56,233 nucleotides of DNA from Hydrogenophaga sp. (GTDB lineage: Bacteria > Pseudomonadota > Gammaproteobacteria > Burkholderiales > Burkholderiaceae_C). A model generated the notes under the pieces. That model made no database searches, had not been told where the DNA came from, and saw nothing but the letters and a program-made list of their open reading frames with translations. How positions within the stretch are numbered: the first letter of the stretch is position 1; each line of letters begins with the position of its first letter. The position numbers were made by a program, and so were the translations under genes. This document shows, one piece after another, positions 8,170 to 17,310 of the stretch. Where the stretch lies: positions 1 to 56,233 of the forward strand of contig NZ_JADMKB010000059.1 in the NCBI RefSeq assembly GCF_018780075.1. Reading direction: 5' to 3'.

Positions 8170-8712
8170 TCAGTGCGCGCCATGGTGGGCCTGAACGCTG
8201 CGCATCCAGGCCATGAGATCGATGTGGCTGGCGCTGCCCTGGCCCGGCACGTCGGCCGGGCCGCGGGGCTTCGTGATCTGTGGCTTGTGTCGCGGCTGGT
8301 GCTGGGCCGGGCTGCCCCGGGAGAGCGTGTCCAGGATGGCGCAGTGGGGCTGGTCGTTGCCGTGGCAGGCCGCCACCAGCTCGGAAAGCCCGTCCATCAT
8401 CTGTTCGATTTCGCGGCGCTTGTCTTCCAGGTCGGCCAAGTGGCGCTGGGCCACGGCCTTCACCTCGCGGCTGCTGCGCCGTGAATCGCTCCACAGGCCG
8501 ATGAGTTCGGCGACCTGCGCCACCGAAAAGCCCAGCCGGCGCGACTGCCGGACGAACCGCAGCACCGAGACCTCGCGCTCGCCGTAGAGGCGGTAGCCCG
8601 CTTCGCTGCGCTCGGCCGCGGGCAACAGGCCGATCTGTTCGTAGTGCCGGATCATCTTGGCCGACACGCCGGCGGCACTGGCCGCTTCGCCGATGTTCAT
8701 GAGGGTGTTCAT
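8170..8712 (-). CDS. cueR: Cu(I)-responsive MerR-family regulator, CueR-like
   Basis: 180 residues. The N-terminal winged helix (MNIGEAASAAGVSAKMIRHYEQIGLL) is MerR type; a dimerisation helix follows, then the metal loop with Cys116 and Cys124 (CHGNDQPHC). Counting from the internal Met5, these become Cys112 and Cys120, and Ser81 becomes Ser77, the same positions as in E. coli CueR, so sensing of monovalent copper, silver or gold is well supported. ATG at 8712 is preferred because GGAG lies six bases upstream; ATG at 8700 is the alternative. The C-terminus, about 45 residues longer than CueR, is His-rich (HQPRHKPQ, HHGAH). It should activate copA and its own promoter through the dyads at 8756, 9046 and 9085. 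Confidence 0.88.
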   Translation of the reverse strand: MNTLMNIGEAASAAGVSAKMIRHYEQIGLLPAAERSEAGYRLYGEREVSVLRFVRQSRRLGFSVAQVAELIGLWSDSRRSSREVKAVAQRHLADLEDKRREIEQMMDGLSELVAACHGNDQPHCAILDTLSRGSPAQHQPRHKPQITKPRGPADVPGQGSASHIDLMAWMRSVQAHHGAH

Positions 8713-8755
8713 GGGGTGCTCCGTGTTCTGGGTGACTGCATGGGTCGAAGGATGG

Positions 8756-8776
8756 ACCTTGCCACCATGGGAAGGT
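8756..8776 (-). promoter_or_regulatory. CueR-type operator/promoter for cueR
   Basis: Imperfect dyad ACCTT-N11-AAGGT, with TTGACC as the -35 on the minus strand (8774-8779) and the long -35/-10 spacing expected of MerR promoters. The -10 (CATCCT) is weak. The dyad centre lies at base 14 counted from the -35, the same offset as in the operator at 9046. Confidence 0.65.
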
Positions 8777-8811
8777 CAAGACCCTCCCACGGTGGGTGTT
8801 TCCGTGGCCGT

Positions 8812-9003
8812 TCAGTTCGGTGGGTAGCCGGCGTCTGCGAGGGCTTCGCGCAAGGTTTCGCGGTCTTCGCTGCTGTTCACGCTGACCAGCCGCCGTGGCA
8901 GATCGAGCTGGATCTCGCAGGTGGGATCGACCAGCTTGAGGGTCACATTGACCTTGGAGGCGCAATGGCCGCAGGTCATGTCGGGGAGGTGGAATTTGTG
9001 CAT
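8812..9003 (-). CDS. Heavy-metal-associated domain protein, CopZ-like
   Basis: 63-residue single ferredoxin-like HMA domain with the metal motif MTCGHC at residues 9-14. Such proteins carry Cu(I) in the cytoplasm and hand it to the CopA ATPase. Start ATG at 9003 has GGAG seven bases upstream. It lies between cueR and copA, on the opposite strand to copA, and a palindromic operator (9046-9060) precedes it. The length is slightly below the usual 65-70 for CopZ, and the rest of the fold (EIQLDLPRRLVSVNSSED, ALADAGYPP) is intact. Confidence 0.85.
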   Translation of the reverse strand: MHKFHLPDMTCGHCASKVNVTLKLVDPTCEIQLDLPRRLVSVNSSEDRETLREALADAGYPPN

Positions 9004-9045
9004 GAATGACTCCAGAGAGGGTTGAGGGAAACCGCACTCTGGCCA

Positions 9046-9060
9046 TTGCCACGGTGGCAA
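9046..9060 (-). promoter_or_regulatory. MerR-type operator for the HMA gene
   Basis: Perfect palindrome TTGCCAC-G-GTGGCAA. On the minus strand a TTGACC box (9061-9066) sits as a -35, with the dyad centred 14 bases from its start, exactly as upstream of cueR. It should drive the HMA gene under the CueR-like regulator. Confidence 0.6.
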
Positions 9061-9084
9061 GGTCAAGCCGCATCGGTGATTGCG

Positions 9085-9101
9085 CTTGACACCGTGTCAA
9101 G
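9085..9101 (+). promoter_or_regulatory. MerR-type operator for copA
   Basis: Perfect 8-1-8 palindrome CTTGACAC-C-GTGTCAAG, 40 bp before copA. Placing the dyad at the same offset as in the other two operators would make TTGCGC (9080-9085) the -35 and AACCAT (9105-9110) the -10 with a 19-bp spacer. The core differs from the cueR and HMA operators. Confidence 0.55.
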
Positions 9102-9140
9102 GCCAACCATCCGCTCCACCCTCAATCACAGGAGCATCCC

Positions 9141-11360
9141 ATGAGCACAGCGACAGCATCACTCATCGAACACCAGTTCCCCATCGAAGGCATGACCTGC
9201 GCCTCGTGCGTCGGCCGCGTGGAGAAAGCCTTGAAGTCCGTGGCCGGCGTGCAGGCCGTCAGCGTCAACCTGGCCACCGAACGCGCCACGGTGAACGCTG
9301 TCTCTTCCACCCTCGCCGCCAGCCTGGTCGCTGCGGTGCAGAAGGCTGGCTACAGCGTCGGCACAGCGTCGACCGAGGACGGCAGTGCCGTGCCGGCCAG
9401 AAGCAAGGGCGAGCCCTGGTGGCCCGTGGCACTCGCCGCCGCGTTGTCACTGCCCCTGGTGCTGCCCATGCTGGCCATGGTCTTTGGCATCGAATGGTCG
9501 ATCAACGGCTGGCTGCAGCTCGCGCTCGCCACCCCGGTGCAGTTCTGGCTGGGCGCGCGCTTCTACCGCGCGGGCTGGAAGGCGGTGCGCGCCGGCGCCG
9601 GCAACATGGACCTGCTGGTGGCCCTGGGCACCAGCGCGGGCTACGGCCTGAGCGTGTACCTGCTGTTCAAACACGCGGAACATGGCACGCCGCACCTGTA
9701 CTTCGAGGCCTCGGCGGTGATCGTCACGCTGGTGCTGCTGGGCAAATGGCTGGAGTCGCGCGCCAAGCGCCAGACCACCGCCGCCATCGCGGCGCTCAAC
9801 GCCCTCAAGCCCGAGGTGGCACGGGTGCGCACGCCCTCCGGCGACGTGGACGTGCCAATGGCGCGCGTGAAGGTCGGTGACACGGTGGTGATCCGTCCGG
9901 GTGAACGCATCCCGGTGGACGGTGTCATCACCACCGGCTCCAGCCAGGTGGACGAATCGCTGATCACGGGCGAGAGCCTGCCGGTGGCCAAACACGCGGG
10001 CGACAAGGTCACCGGCGGTGCCGTCAACGCCGAGGGCCTGCTGCTGGTGGCGACCACCGCCGTGGGCGCCGAGTCCACGCTCTCGCGCATCGTGCGCATG
10101 GTTGAGTCGGCCCAGGCCAAGAAGGCGCCGATCCAGCGCATCGTGGACCGCGTGAGCGCCGTCTTCGTGCCGGTGGTGCTGCTGATCGCCGCGCTCACCC
10201 TGCTGGGCTGGGGCCTGACCACCGGCAACTGGGAGCAGGCCATCCTCAACGCGGTGGCGGTGCTCGTGATCGCCTGCCCGTGTGCCCTGGGTCTGGCCAC
10301 GCCCACGGCCATCATGGCCGGCACCGGTGTGGCCGCGCGCCAGGGCATCCTGATCAAGGACGCCGAAGCGCTGGAGGTGGCGCACCGCATCGACACCGTC
10401 GCGTTCGACAAGACGGGCACCCTCACCGAGGGCAAGCCCACGCTGGTGACCGCCCTTGCTGCACCGGGCCGTGAAGACACGCTGCTCTCGTGGAGTGCCG
10501 CCATCCAGGCGGGCAGTGAGCATCCGCTGGCCCGTGCCGTGATGAACGCCGCCGAACAGGCTGGCCTGACCCTGCTCTCCGCCGCCAAGGTGAGCGCCGT
10601 GCCCGGACGCGGCATGTCGGCCGAAGTGCAGGCCCGTGCCTTGCGGCTGGGCAGCCCTCGCTACATGCAGGAACTCGGCGTGGACACATCGGCCCTGGCC
10701 GAGCCAGCGCGCAAGCTCCAGGACGACGGGCGCACGGTGTCGTGGCTCGCCGATGTGACGGACTCCCCCGCGCTGGTCGGCATGCTGGCCTTCGGCGACG
10801 AGCCCAAGGCCAGCGCCGCCACCGCCCTGAAAAGCCTGCAGGCCCTGGGCATCCGCACGGTCCTGGTCACCGGCGACAACCTGGGCAGCGCCCTGGCGGT
10901 GGGCACGGCGCTGGGCATCGACCACATCGAGGCCGAGGTGCTGCCCGCGGACAAGGCGTCCATCGTGAACCACCTGAAGGAAGGCGGCCGCTCGGTCGCC
11001 ATGGTGGGCGACGGCATCAACGACGCGCCGGCCCTGGCCTCGGCCGACGTGGGCATCGCCATGTCCACCGGCACCGACGTGGCCATGCACGCCGCCGGCA
11101 TCACGCTCATGCGGGGCGACCCCGCGCTGGTGGCCGACGCGATCGACATCTCGCGCCGCACCTACCGCAAGATCCGCCAGAACCTGTTCTGGGCCTTTGC
11201 CTACAACGTGATCGGCATCCCGCTGGCGGCGGCCGGCCTGCTCAACCCGGTGGTCGCCGGCGCGGCCATGGCGCTGAGCAGCGTGAGCGTGGTGAGCAAT
11301 GCCTTGCTGCTGCGCGGCTGGCGGCGGGCCGGCGGCACGACCTCCAGCGCCACTGTCTGA
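9141..11360 (+). CDS. copA: Cu(I)-exporting P1B-type ATPase
   Basis: 739 residues. One N-terminal HMA domain with MTCASC (Cys20, Cys23), then eight predicted membrane helices. Key motifs: actuator TGE in LITGESLPV, the transport site CPC (residues 379-381, in [10 protein letters not shown]), the phosphorylated Asp423 in [15 protein letters not shown], and [10 protein letters not shown]. These define a Cu(I)/Ag(I) efflux ATPase of the inner membrane that moves copper to the periplasm. ATG at 9141 follows an AGGAG site. Divergent from the HMA and cueR genes, it is likely activated by CueR. One HMA domain rather than two is common in this group. Confidence 0.95.
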   Translation: MSTATASLIEHQFPIEGMTCASCVGRVEKALKSVAGVQAVSVNLATERATVNAVSSTLAASLVAAVQKAGYSVGTASTEDGSAVPARSKGEPWWPVALAAALSLPLVLPMLAMVFGIEWSINGWLQLALATPVQFWLGARFYRAGWKAVRAGAGNMDLLVALGTSAGYGLSVYLLFKHAEHGTPHLYFEASAVIVTLVLLGKWLESRAKRQTTAAIAALNALKPEVARVRTPSGDVDVPMARVKVGDTVVIRPGERIPVDGVITTGSSQVDESLITGESLPVAKHAGDKVTGGAVNAEGLLLVATTAVGAESTLSRIVRMVESAQAKKAPIQRIVDRVSAVFVPVVLLIAALTLLGWGLTTGNWEQAILNAVAVLVIACPCALGLATPTAIMAGTGVAARQGILIKDAEALEVAHRIDTVAFDKTGTLTEGKPTLVTALAAPGREDTLLSWSAAIQAGSEHPLARAVMNAAEQAGLTLLSAAKVSAVPGRGMSAEVQARALRLGSPRYMQELGVDTSALAEPARKLQDDGRTVSWLADVTDSPALVGMLAFGDEPKASAATALKSLQALGIRTVLVTGDNLGSALAVGTALGIDHIEAEVLPADKASIVNHLKEGGRSVAMVGDGINDAPALASADVGIAMSTGTDVAMHAAGITLMRGDPALVADAIDISRRTYRKIRQNLFWAFAYNVIGIPLAAAGLLNPVVAGAAMALSSVSVVSNALLLRGWRRAGGTTSSATV

Positions 11361-11373
11361 AGGCTCCGGCCCT

Positions 11374-11393
11374 CCGTCGCCCCAGGGCGACGG
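11374..11393 (+). terminator. Hairpin after copA
   Basis: Perfect 8-bp stem CCGTCGCC/GGCGACGG with a four-base loop, 13 bases after the copA stop. No U-run follows, so it may stabilise the mRNA end rather than terminate by itself. Confidence 0.4.
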
Positions 11394-11536
11394 CGCCAGG
11401 CGCAGGGATTGCGAACGGGGCCGAGCAAGGCCCGATGCCAGCGGGCAGCACCCCCAAAAGACCGCGCAGGGGCGATGATGTCGAACCCGGTGCCATCGCC
11501 CCCCGGTGCACCGACCGCCTGACGCAGGAGGCCCCC

Positions 11537-12832
11537 ATGGACAGCACCCGCAACCGATTCGACGTGGCCATCGTGGGCGGCGGCCTGGCCGGCGTCGTGG
11601 CCCTGGCCTGTGCCCGCAAGGCCGGGCTCGCGGCCGTCGTGCTGGAGCGGCAGGGCCGGGTCGGCGGGCTGTGGCGCGACCTCCCGGCGTGGCAGGACAT
11701 CCAGATCAGCGCCGCCGACTGGACGCTCGGCGATCTGCCGCTGCAGGGTGTCACGCAGCCGCACATCCTGGCCAACATCGAAGCCTGGGTTCAGCGCTTC
11801 GGCCTGGCCGACGGGATCCGGCTGAACACGCCCGTGCACCGGGCCCGCGAAGACGGTGCGGGCTGGACGCTGACGACGCCGACGGGTGAGGTGCACGCGC
11901 GCCACCTCGTGGCGGCCACGGGGGCGCACAACACGCCGGTCATCCCCGCGTGTTCGCGCACCGCCAGCACGGTGAGCGAGTTCCATTCCAGCGCCTTGCG
12001 CGACCCGGGCCTGCTCACCGGTCGCGACGTGCTGGTGGTGGGCGGCGGCGCCTCGGCTTTTGATCTGCTGGACCTGTGTTTCCAGCACGGCGCCCGCCGG
12101 GTGGTCTGGGCCTACCGCGGCACGCGGTGGTTCGTGCCCACGTTCAAGCCCAAGCACATCGCCGGCAGCGTGCGCGGGTTTGCGAGGTTGCAGGCCAGCG
12201 GCATGGGGCACGAGCAGCAGAGCGCCACCATCGGCGCCGACATGCGGGCGCGCTACGAGAAATTCGGCCTCACCGACATCCTGCCCACGCGCGACTTCGA
12301 CGTGCGGCACGACCAGCTCATTCCCGGGCGCCCCGGCATGCTGGCGCACTACGCCGCCATCGAACGCCACCGCGCCAGCGTGGACGCCATCGCCGGCGGC
12401 ACGGTGACGCTGTCGGACGGGCACCGTGTCGAGGCGGATGTGCTGCTGTGGGGCACCGGCTACCGCGTCGATCTGTCGTACTTCGACCCACCCGCCATTG
12501 CCTCGATCCGGACGCTGGAGGCCCTGACCGCCCGCTGCGGCTGCATCTTCCGCAGCCTGGACGCCACCAACCTGTATTTCCCCGGTGTGGGCCTGGACGG
12601 CATCGGCTCGGCGGCCTGGTCGTATTCGCTGCTGTGCCGTTCCATCATGTCGCACATCCGCGGCACCGCCCGGCTCGACAACGCGGCGGTGGGCCACAAG
12701 GTCAACCACTTCGACATCGTCCACCACCTGGCCCCGCGCGACCCGGGCAGCTACCCGCCCGACACCTGGCCAGCGCACTACCGCGACATCGCGCTGAACA
12801 CCCCCGACGAACAACCCTACCCCCTGCCTTGA
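11537..12832 (+). CDS. FAD-dependent monooxygenase-like oxidoreductase
   Basis: 431 residues resembling flavin-containing monooxygenases and related NAD(P)/FAD oxidoreductases. The FAD site is at the N-terminus (VAIVGGGLAGVVALACA, then VVLERQGRVGGLW), and a second Rossmann motif VLVVGGGASAFDLLDL near residue 165 would bind NADPH. LLWGTGYRVDL is the usual C-terminal FMO-like motif. It is likely soluble. ATG at 11537 has GCAGGAG nearby. The substrate is unknown. It follows copA on the same strand by 176 bp with a hairpin between, so probably a separate unit. It is convergent with the Kef-like gene. Confidence 0.8.
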   Translation: MDSTRNRFDVAIVGGGLAGVVALACARKAGLAAVVLERQGRVGGLWRDLPAWQDIQISAADWTLGDLPLQGVTQPHILANIEAWVQRFGLADGIRLNTPVHRAREDGAGWTLTTPTGEVHARHLVAATGAHNTPVIPACSRTASTVSEFHSSALRDPGLLTGRDVLVVGGGASAFDLLDLCFQHGARRVVWAYRGTRWFVPTFKPKHIAGSVRGFARLQASGMGHEQQSATIGADMRARYEKFGLTDILPTRDFDVRHDQLIPGRPGMLAHYAAIERHRASVDAIAGGTVTLSDGHRVEADVLLWGTGYRVDLSYFDPPAIASIRTLEALTARCGCIFRSLDATNLYFPGVGLDGIGSAAWSYSLLCRSIMSHIRGTARLDNAAVGHKVNHFDIVHHLAPRDPGSYPPDTWPAHYRDIALNTPDEQPYPLP

Positions 12833-12848
12833 GACCGGGCCCTTCCGA

Positions 12849-12864
12849 CGGGCCACACGGCCCG
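12849..12864. terminator. Short hairpin between convergent genes
   Basis: CGGGCC, ACAC, CGGCCCG-type 6-bp hairpin in the 39-bp gap between two convergent genes. It could serve both directions; no U-run. Confidence 0.3.
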
Positions 12865-12871
12865 CACGACC

Positions 12872-14092
12872 TCACAGCTGGCCGGTGTCGCGGTAACGCT
12901 CCCGCATCTTCTGGTCCACGATGGCGTTGAACGAGAGGGGCGCCAGCAGCGTGGTCACCACGCCCATCAGCACCAGCACCGAGAACAGGCCCTGGCCGAT
13001 GAAGCCGCGCTCCAGCGCGATGCTGGCCACCACCAGCTCCATCGCGCCCCGGCCGTTGAGGATGAAGCCCAGGCCCAGGGCCTCGCGGCTGGACATGCCG
13101 ATGGCGCGCCCGCCCAGCCAGCCCGCCAGCACCTTCGACGCGATGGCGGCGAACAGCACCGCGACCACGAAGCCGACATCGGCCAAGGCCGAGATCTGGA
13201 ACTCCAGCCCCAGGTAGGCAAAAAACACCGGCGCGAGGAACCCGCCCGTGATCGAGCTGAGCGTGCGGCGCAGGTCGTCATAACGCGCGGCCACGAACTG
13301 GCGCTTGTCCAGCAGCAGCGCCCCAAAAAACGCCCCGATGACGAAGTGGAAGCCCAGGCTCTCGCTGAGCGAACCGAAGGCCAGCACGAAGACGATCACG
13401 ATGCCGAACACGGCCTCGGGCCCGAACATCGCGGCCAGCTTCTCCGGCCCGGCCGACACCTCGACCCCGCGCCGGTGCAGCAGGTTGAGCAGCGCATTGA
13501 GACCCAGCACCGCCAGCGCCAGCACCAGCAGCTTGAGCGTCACCACCCCTCCGGTGGCCAGGATCGCCGCCCAGCTGGTCTGCGCCGGCAGCGCGAGCAG
13601 CACGCCCAGGATGAACAGCGCCAGGATGTCGTTGATCACCGCCGTGGACACCGAATAACGCCCGATGGCCGTCTGCAGCAAGCCCATTTCGTCGAGCATC
13701 TTCACCGCCACGGGCATCGCCGTGATGGAAATGCACAGCCCCAGGAAGATCGTGCGCATCAGGTCCTGGTCGAAGGCCCAGGCCACGGCCGCACCCGCGC
13801 CAAAGGGCAGGAAGAAAGCGATCATGGCGACGACAAAACCACGGCCGCGCATGGCCGCCTGCACGTCCTTGAAGCTCATTTCCAGGCCCGCGTCGAGCAC
13901 GACCAGAAAGATTGCCAGCGACGCAATGCCCGAGAGCGCCGGGTTTGGTGCGACCAAGCCCAACACCGCCGGCCCGAGCAGGATGCCAGCCACCATCTCG
14001 CCAACGATGGCCGGCTGGCCCCAGCGTGTGAACAGGTGCCCGAGCACCCTCGCCAGCACGATCAGCGTCAACAAGCTTGTGAGTATCTGCAT
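12872..14092 (-). CDS. Kef/CPA2-type cation:proton antiporter
   Basis: 406 residues and about twelve membrane helices, matching the Na+/H+ exchanger domain of the CPA2 family (GQPAIVGEMVAGILLGPAVLG near the N-terminus; the conserved acid in LDAGLEMSF; FFAYLGLEFQI). It would exchange K+ or Na+ for protons across the inner membrane. There is no C-terminal RCK/TrkA-N domain, so it is shorter than KefB/KefC. ATG at 14092 starts directly in the first helix. It is alone on this strand. The transported ion cannot be read from sequence. Confidence 0.88.
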   Translation of the reverse strand: MQILTSLLTLIVLARVLGHLFTRWGQPAIVGEMVAGILLGPAVLGLVAPNPALSGIASLAIFLVVLDAGLEMSFKDVQAAMRGRGFVVAMIAFFLPFGAGAAVAWAFDQDLMRTIFLGLCISITAMPVAVKMLDEMGLLQTAIGRYSVSTAVINDILALFILGVLLALPAQTSWAAILATGGVVTLKLLVLALAVLGLNALLNLLHRRGVEVSAGPEKLAAMFGPEAVFGIVIVFVLAFGSLSESLGFHFVIGAFFGALLLDKRQFVAARYDDLRRTLSSITGGFLAPVFFAYLGLEFQISALADVGFVVAVLFAAIASKVLAGWLGGRAIGMSSREALGLGFILNGRGAMELVVASIALERGFIGQGLFSVLVLMGVVTTLLAPLSFNAIVDQKMRERYRDTGQL

Positions 14093-14298
14093 CGGGGTCC
14101 CTGTGTGACGGTGGAGCGGCTGGGAAGCCAGCGACCTCTGCGGGTCCTTTTGCGCGCTTGCGGCAGTCTAAACGGCTGTCTCTGTGAAACGAGCGCAGGC
14201 ACTCACGCAATGGCGGCTGAACTTCCTATCATTCGACGCACGGTGCCCGCGCTGCCAGCGCTTTGCACGCCACCGTGATCCAGACGAAAGGCCACCCC

Positions 14299-15951
14299 AT
14301 GTCAGCCGATTCCCCTTCCGCCAGCGTGCGAGCGTTTCGCCAGGTCTTGTTGTGGCCTTTGCGCCTGATGCCGGTGCGGGGCTCCGAGGGCCGGCACGCC
14401 AAACCCTGGCAGTTGCTGGCGGACATGGGCGAGGCCTCTCCCTGGCGCGAGGTGGTGGATGAATTCACCGGTGACAGTGGTCGTTTTCACGAACGCCACT
14501 ACAACGAGTTCGTGACCTTTCTGCCCTATGTGCAGCGGTTCCTGTACGGCGAAGGACGCGGCCAGGACGGTGGCAGCGCCACCAGCTCGCCGATGCGCGT
14601 GTTCCGGCGCAGCGACGTCAGCGCCGTGCGGGCGGTGCTGCGTCCCGGCGCGCCGCCGATCACGCTCGACATCGTGCATGTGGACCTCTACTTTTTCCTC
14701 GACCTGGATCTGGTGCTGCTCAACGTCGAGGTCAGCGCCCAAGACCTGACGCTGGCCCAGGCCCAGGAGCTGTTGTACCGCTTCGGCCGTGGCTATCCCG
14801 CCAGCTGGGACGCGAATGGCCATGCGCAGCACTGCCTGTACAGCGCCGAGTGGCTGGACGCCGCCGGGCAGGTGCTGGCCCAGTCCGACGCCAACCAGCG
14901 CGACCTGTTCATGGCCCATGTCAGCAGCCACCGCGCTCCACGCATCGCCGCCCACTGGGCCTGGCTGCTGGAGCCCCTGGTGAGCGACCATTCCGACCGA
15001 ACCGGCGCGCTGCGCTACCGCCAGATCGAGTACTACCGCATGCCGCAACTGGCTTTTCTGGCGCTGGACAACCCGCGCGCGCTGAGCCGCAACGACGTCA
15101 TCCGCCTCGGGCTGGTGACCGGGGCGGCCACCTCCAGCGACGACGCCAGCCTGCCCTATGCCGAAGAACACCTGGCCGACTTCGAAAAGCGCTTTTGCTA
15201 CGACCGTTTCTGGAGCAACAGTGGCGCCGCGCCCAACACGCGCTACCTGTGCAGCGGCCATTCGCTGCTGGTGCTGGGCGACGTCAACAGCCCGTTTTAC
15301 GTCTGTCGTGACCGGGGCGTGCTGGCGCAGTTCCGGCACCAGCATTTTTTGCTGTTCCTGATCGCGCATTTCCAGAAAGCGGCGCTGCTGATGTTCTCGG
15401 ACCGGCTGGCCGAGGCCCTGAAAAACCTGGACATCGCCGACGCCGCCAGCGTGCGCCGCTTCAAGCGCACGATCCGCGACAGCTTTGCCGGCTTTCTGCG
15501 TTTCACGCACCGCTACTGGTTCCACGAGGTGTCCGAGCAGGCCCAGGTGCGCGCCCTGTTTCACATGTGCGCCAGCCACCTCGGGCTGGACCCGCTGTAC
15601 ACCGAGGTCAAGGAGCGCATTGGCGAAATGAACCAGTACCTGGACGCCGACAGCTTGCGGCGCCAGGCCAACACCGTCGTGCGGCTGACGGTCGTGACCA
15701 TCTTTGGCCTGATCGGCACCGTGACCACGGGCTTCCTGGGCATGAACCTGCTGGCCGAAGCCGAAGCCCCGATGGACCGCAAGCTGCTGATTTTTGGCAC
15801 CGTGTTTGTGCTGACCACCCTGCTGACCATTTACACCATGGTCAAGTCCAAGCGCCTGTCGGACTTTCTGGACGTGCTCTCAGACGAGCGCGCCAGCGCC
15901 TGGCAGAAGCTCAAGGCGCTGGGGCTGGTGTGGCGGCGCACGGGGGATTGA
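14299..15951 (+). CDS. CorA-like divalent cation transporter
   Basis: 550 residues, longer than the about 320 of CorA. The large N-terminal part is soluble and cytoplasmic. Two membrane helices lie at the C-terminus, the first ending in the CorA signature GMN (about residue 480, in TGFLGMNLL). Mg2+ or Co2+/Ni2+ movement is the family role. The extra N-terminal domain (about 250 residues, with FHERHYNEFVTFLPYVQRFLYG) is not one I recognise. ATG at 14299 is preferred to a TTG at 14263. It is divergent from the Kef-like gene. Confidence 0.8.
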   Translation: MSADSPSASVRAFRQVLLWPLRLMPVRGSEGRHAKPWQLLADMGEASPWREVVDEFTGDSGRFHERHYNEFVTFLPYVQRFLYGEGRGQDGGSATSSPMRVFRRSDVSAVRAVLRPGAPPITLDIVHVDLYFFLDLDLVLLNVEVSAQDLTLAQAQELLYRFGRGYPASWDANGHAQHCLYSAEWLDAAGQVLAQSDANQRDLFMAHVSSHRAPRIAAHWAWLLEPLVSDHSDRTGALRYRQIEYYRMPQLAFLALDNPRALSRNDVIRLGLVTGAATSSDDASLPYAEEHLADFEKRFCYDRFWSNSGAAPNTRYLCSGHSLLVLGDVNSPFYVCRDRGVLAQFRHQHFLLFLIAHFQKAALLMFSDRLAEALKNLDIADAASVRRFKRTIRDSFAGFLRFTHRYWFHEVSEQAQVRALFHMCASHLGLDPLYTEVKERIGEMNQYLDADSLRRQANTVVRLTVVTIFGLIGTVTTGFLGMNLLAEAEAPMDRKLLIFGTVFVLTTLLTIYTMVKSKRLSDFLDVLSDERASAWQKLKALGLVWRRTGD

Positions 15952-15971
15952 GGCGTGCGGACGGCAACCCC

Positions 15972-16220
15972 TCATTTCCCCGATTCCGCCTGCTCCATCT
16001 GTTTGGCCCGCTCGGCAGCCAGATCGTTGACATAACCCTCCACCTGCCGCTCCAACCCGGGCACATCCTGCGGCCTCACGGACATGGCGGGAACCACGGG
16101 AACAGCCCCATCCGACACGGCGGCCGGCTTCTCGACCAGGGCGGGTGAGCCGCCGCCGAGTTGACGGGCGACCAGGAGCCCCACGGCCAGGAGCGCCAAC
16201 AACAACACCATCAGTTTCAT
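15972..16220 (-). CDS. Small membrane-anchored hypothetical protein
   Basis: 82 residues, not recognised. An N-terminal hydrophobic helix (LMVLLLALLAVGLLVARQL) either anchors it or is a signal peptide, and a charged tail with a short helix (LERQVEGYVNDLAAERAKQMEQ) follows. An AAGGAG box lies upstream; a GTG at 16226 is an alternative start two codons earlier. It lies just downstream of the LysR gene, on the same strand and 21 bases away, so it may be co-transcribed. Function unknown. Confidence 0.6.
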   Translation of the reverse strand: MKLMVLLLALLAVGLLVARQLGGGSPALVEKPAAVSDGAVPVVPAMSVRPQDVPGLERQVEGYVNDLAAERAKQMEQAESGK

Positions 16221-16241
16221 GAGCACAGCTCTCCTTCACGG

Positions 16242-17186
16242 TCACAGGGAAGCAGAACCGGGCGCACCCTGGCCTGCCTGACTTCCATCGTCCTTCTCGC
16301 CACAGGTCTCCAGCACCACCCGGCGCAACCACATGTGCGCCGGGTCGGCCTGTTGCCGCGGGTGCCAGAACAGGGAAACGGAGAACGCCGGCACGGGGAA
16401 CGGCAGCGCGAAGCTGTGCAGATCGCCACGCAGGTTTTGAGTGTGGCGCTCGGGCACGCAGGCGATCAGGTCGGTGCCGCGTGCGAGCGCCAAGGCCGCC
16501 ACGAAGCCGCCGGTGATGGTCACCACCTGGCGCTGCCACCCGAGGGGGGCGAGCGCAGCGTCGACCGGGCCTCCAACCACCCCGCGCCGGGAGACGGCGA
16601 TGTGGCGACCCTGGGCGAATTGTTCCGTCGTGATGGGCGCTTCGTGTTGCAGCGGATGCCCCTTGCGCACGACGCCGATCCACCGGTCGCGGAACAGCGC
16701 CTGCGCGCGGATTTCCGGCCCCATCGTGGCGCCCACCACCCCGGTTTCCAGATCGACCGCCCCGTCGCGCAGCGCCGTGCTGTCCTTGTCGGGTTTCTGG
16801 ACGAAACACAGGCGCACGCTCGGCGCTTCGTCGGCCACCCGCCGGATCAGCGCCGCACCGAAATTCTCCACAAAGCCTTCACTGCTGCGCAGCGTGAAGG
16901 TCCGGGCGAGCTCGCTCAGCTTGAGCGCGTTCAGGGGGCGCATGACCGCCTCGATCTCCTGCACCAAGGGGCCGATGCGCTCGCGCAGTTCCAGCGCGCG
17001 CGGCGTGGGCACCAGGCCGCGCCCGGCCCGGACCAGCAGCGGGTCGCCCGTGGTTTCGCGCAGGCGGGCCAAGGCACGGCTCATCGCCGAGGGGCTCAGC
17101 TTCAGCCGCTGGGCGGCTCGGGCGACGTTCTGCTCCGTCAGCAGCACGTCCAGGGTCAACAGCAGGTTGAAGTCGAGCGGGGTCAT
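16242..17186 (-). CDS. LysR-family transcriptional regulator
   Basis: 314 residues. The winged helix-turn-helix occupies residues 1-60 (LLTLDVLLTEQNVARAAQRLKLSPSAMSRALARLR), then a type 2 periplasmic-binding-like effector domain. ATG at 17186 is chosen because LysR proteins start a few residues before the first helix (MTPLDFNLL). It is divergent from the MFS exporter gene, 124 bp away, the usual layout for a LysR regulator and its target. The inducer is unknown. Confidence 0.9.
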   Translation of the reverse strand: MTPLDFNLLLTLDVLLTEQNVARAAQRLKLSPSAMSRALARLRETTGDPLLVRAGRGLVPTPRALELRERIGPLVQEIEAVMRPLNALKLSELARTFTLRSSEGFVENFGAALIRRVADEAPSVRLCFVQKPDKDSTALRDGAVDLETGVVGATMGPEIRAQALFRDRWIGVVRKGHPLQHEAPITTEQFAQGRHIAVSRRGVVGGPVDAALAPLGWQRQVVTITGGFVAALALARGTDLIACVPERHTQNLRGDLHSFALPFPVPAFSVSLFWHPRQQADPAHMWLRRVVLETCGEKDDGSQAGQGAPGSASL

Positions 17187-17310
17187 GCCGGAAACATAGC
17201 ACGCAGGCCCCACACATGGCGTTGGGCGCACTGATTGATTGCGGGGCATGCGCCTTCCGCCAGCACGACCCGCTCCCTAGCATCGGGCTGTCCCTTTTCC
17301 GGAGCCCGAC

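Noticed and set aside
7445..9106. Extension of the beta-propeller protein frame to 9106 on the minus strand
   Set aside because: This region encodes the lipoprotein, CueR and HMA genes in other frames; the signal peptide begins at 7444.
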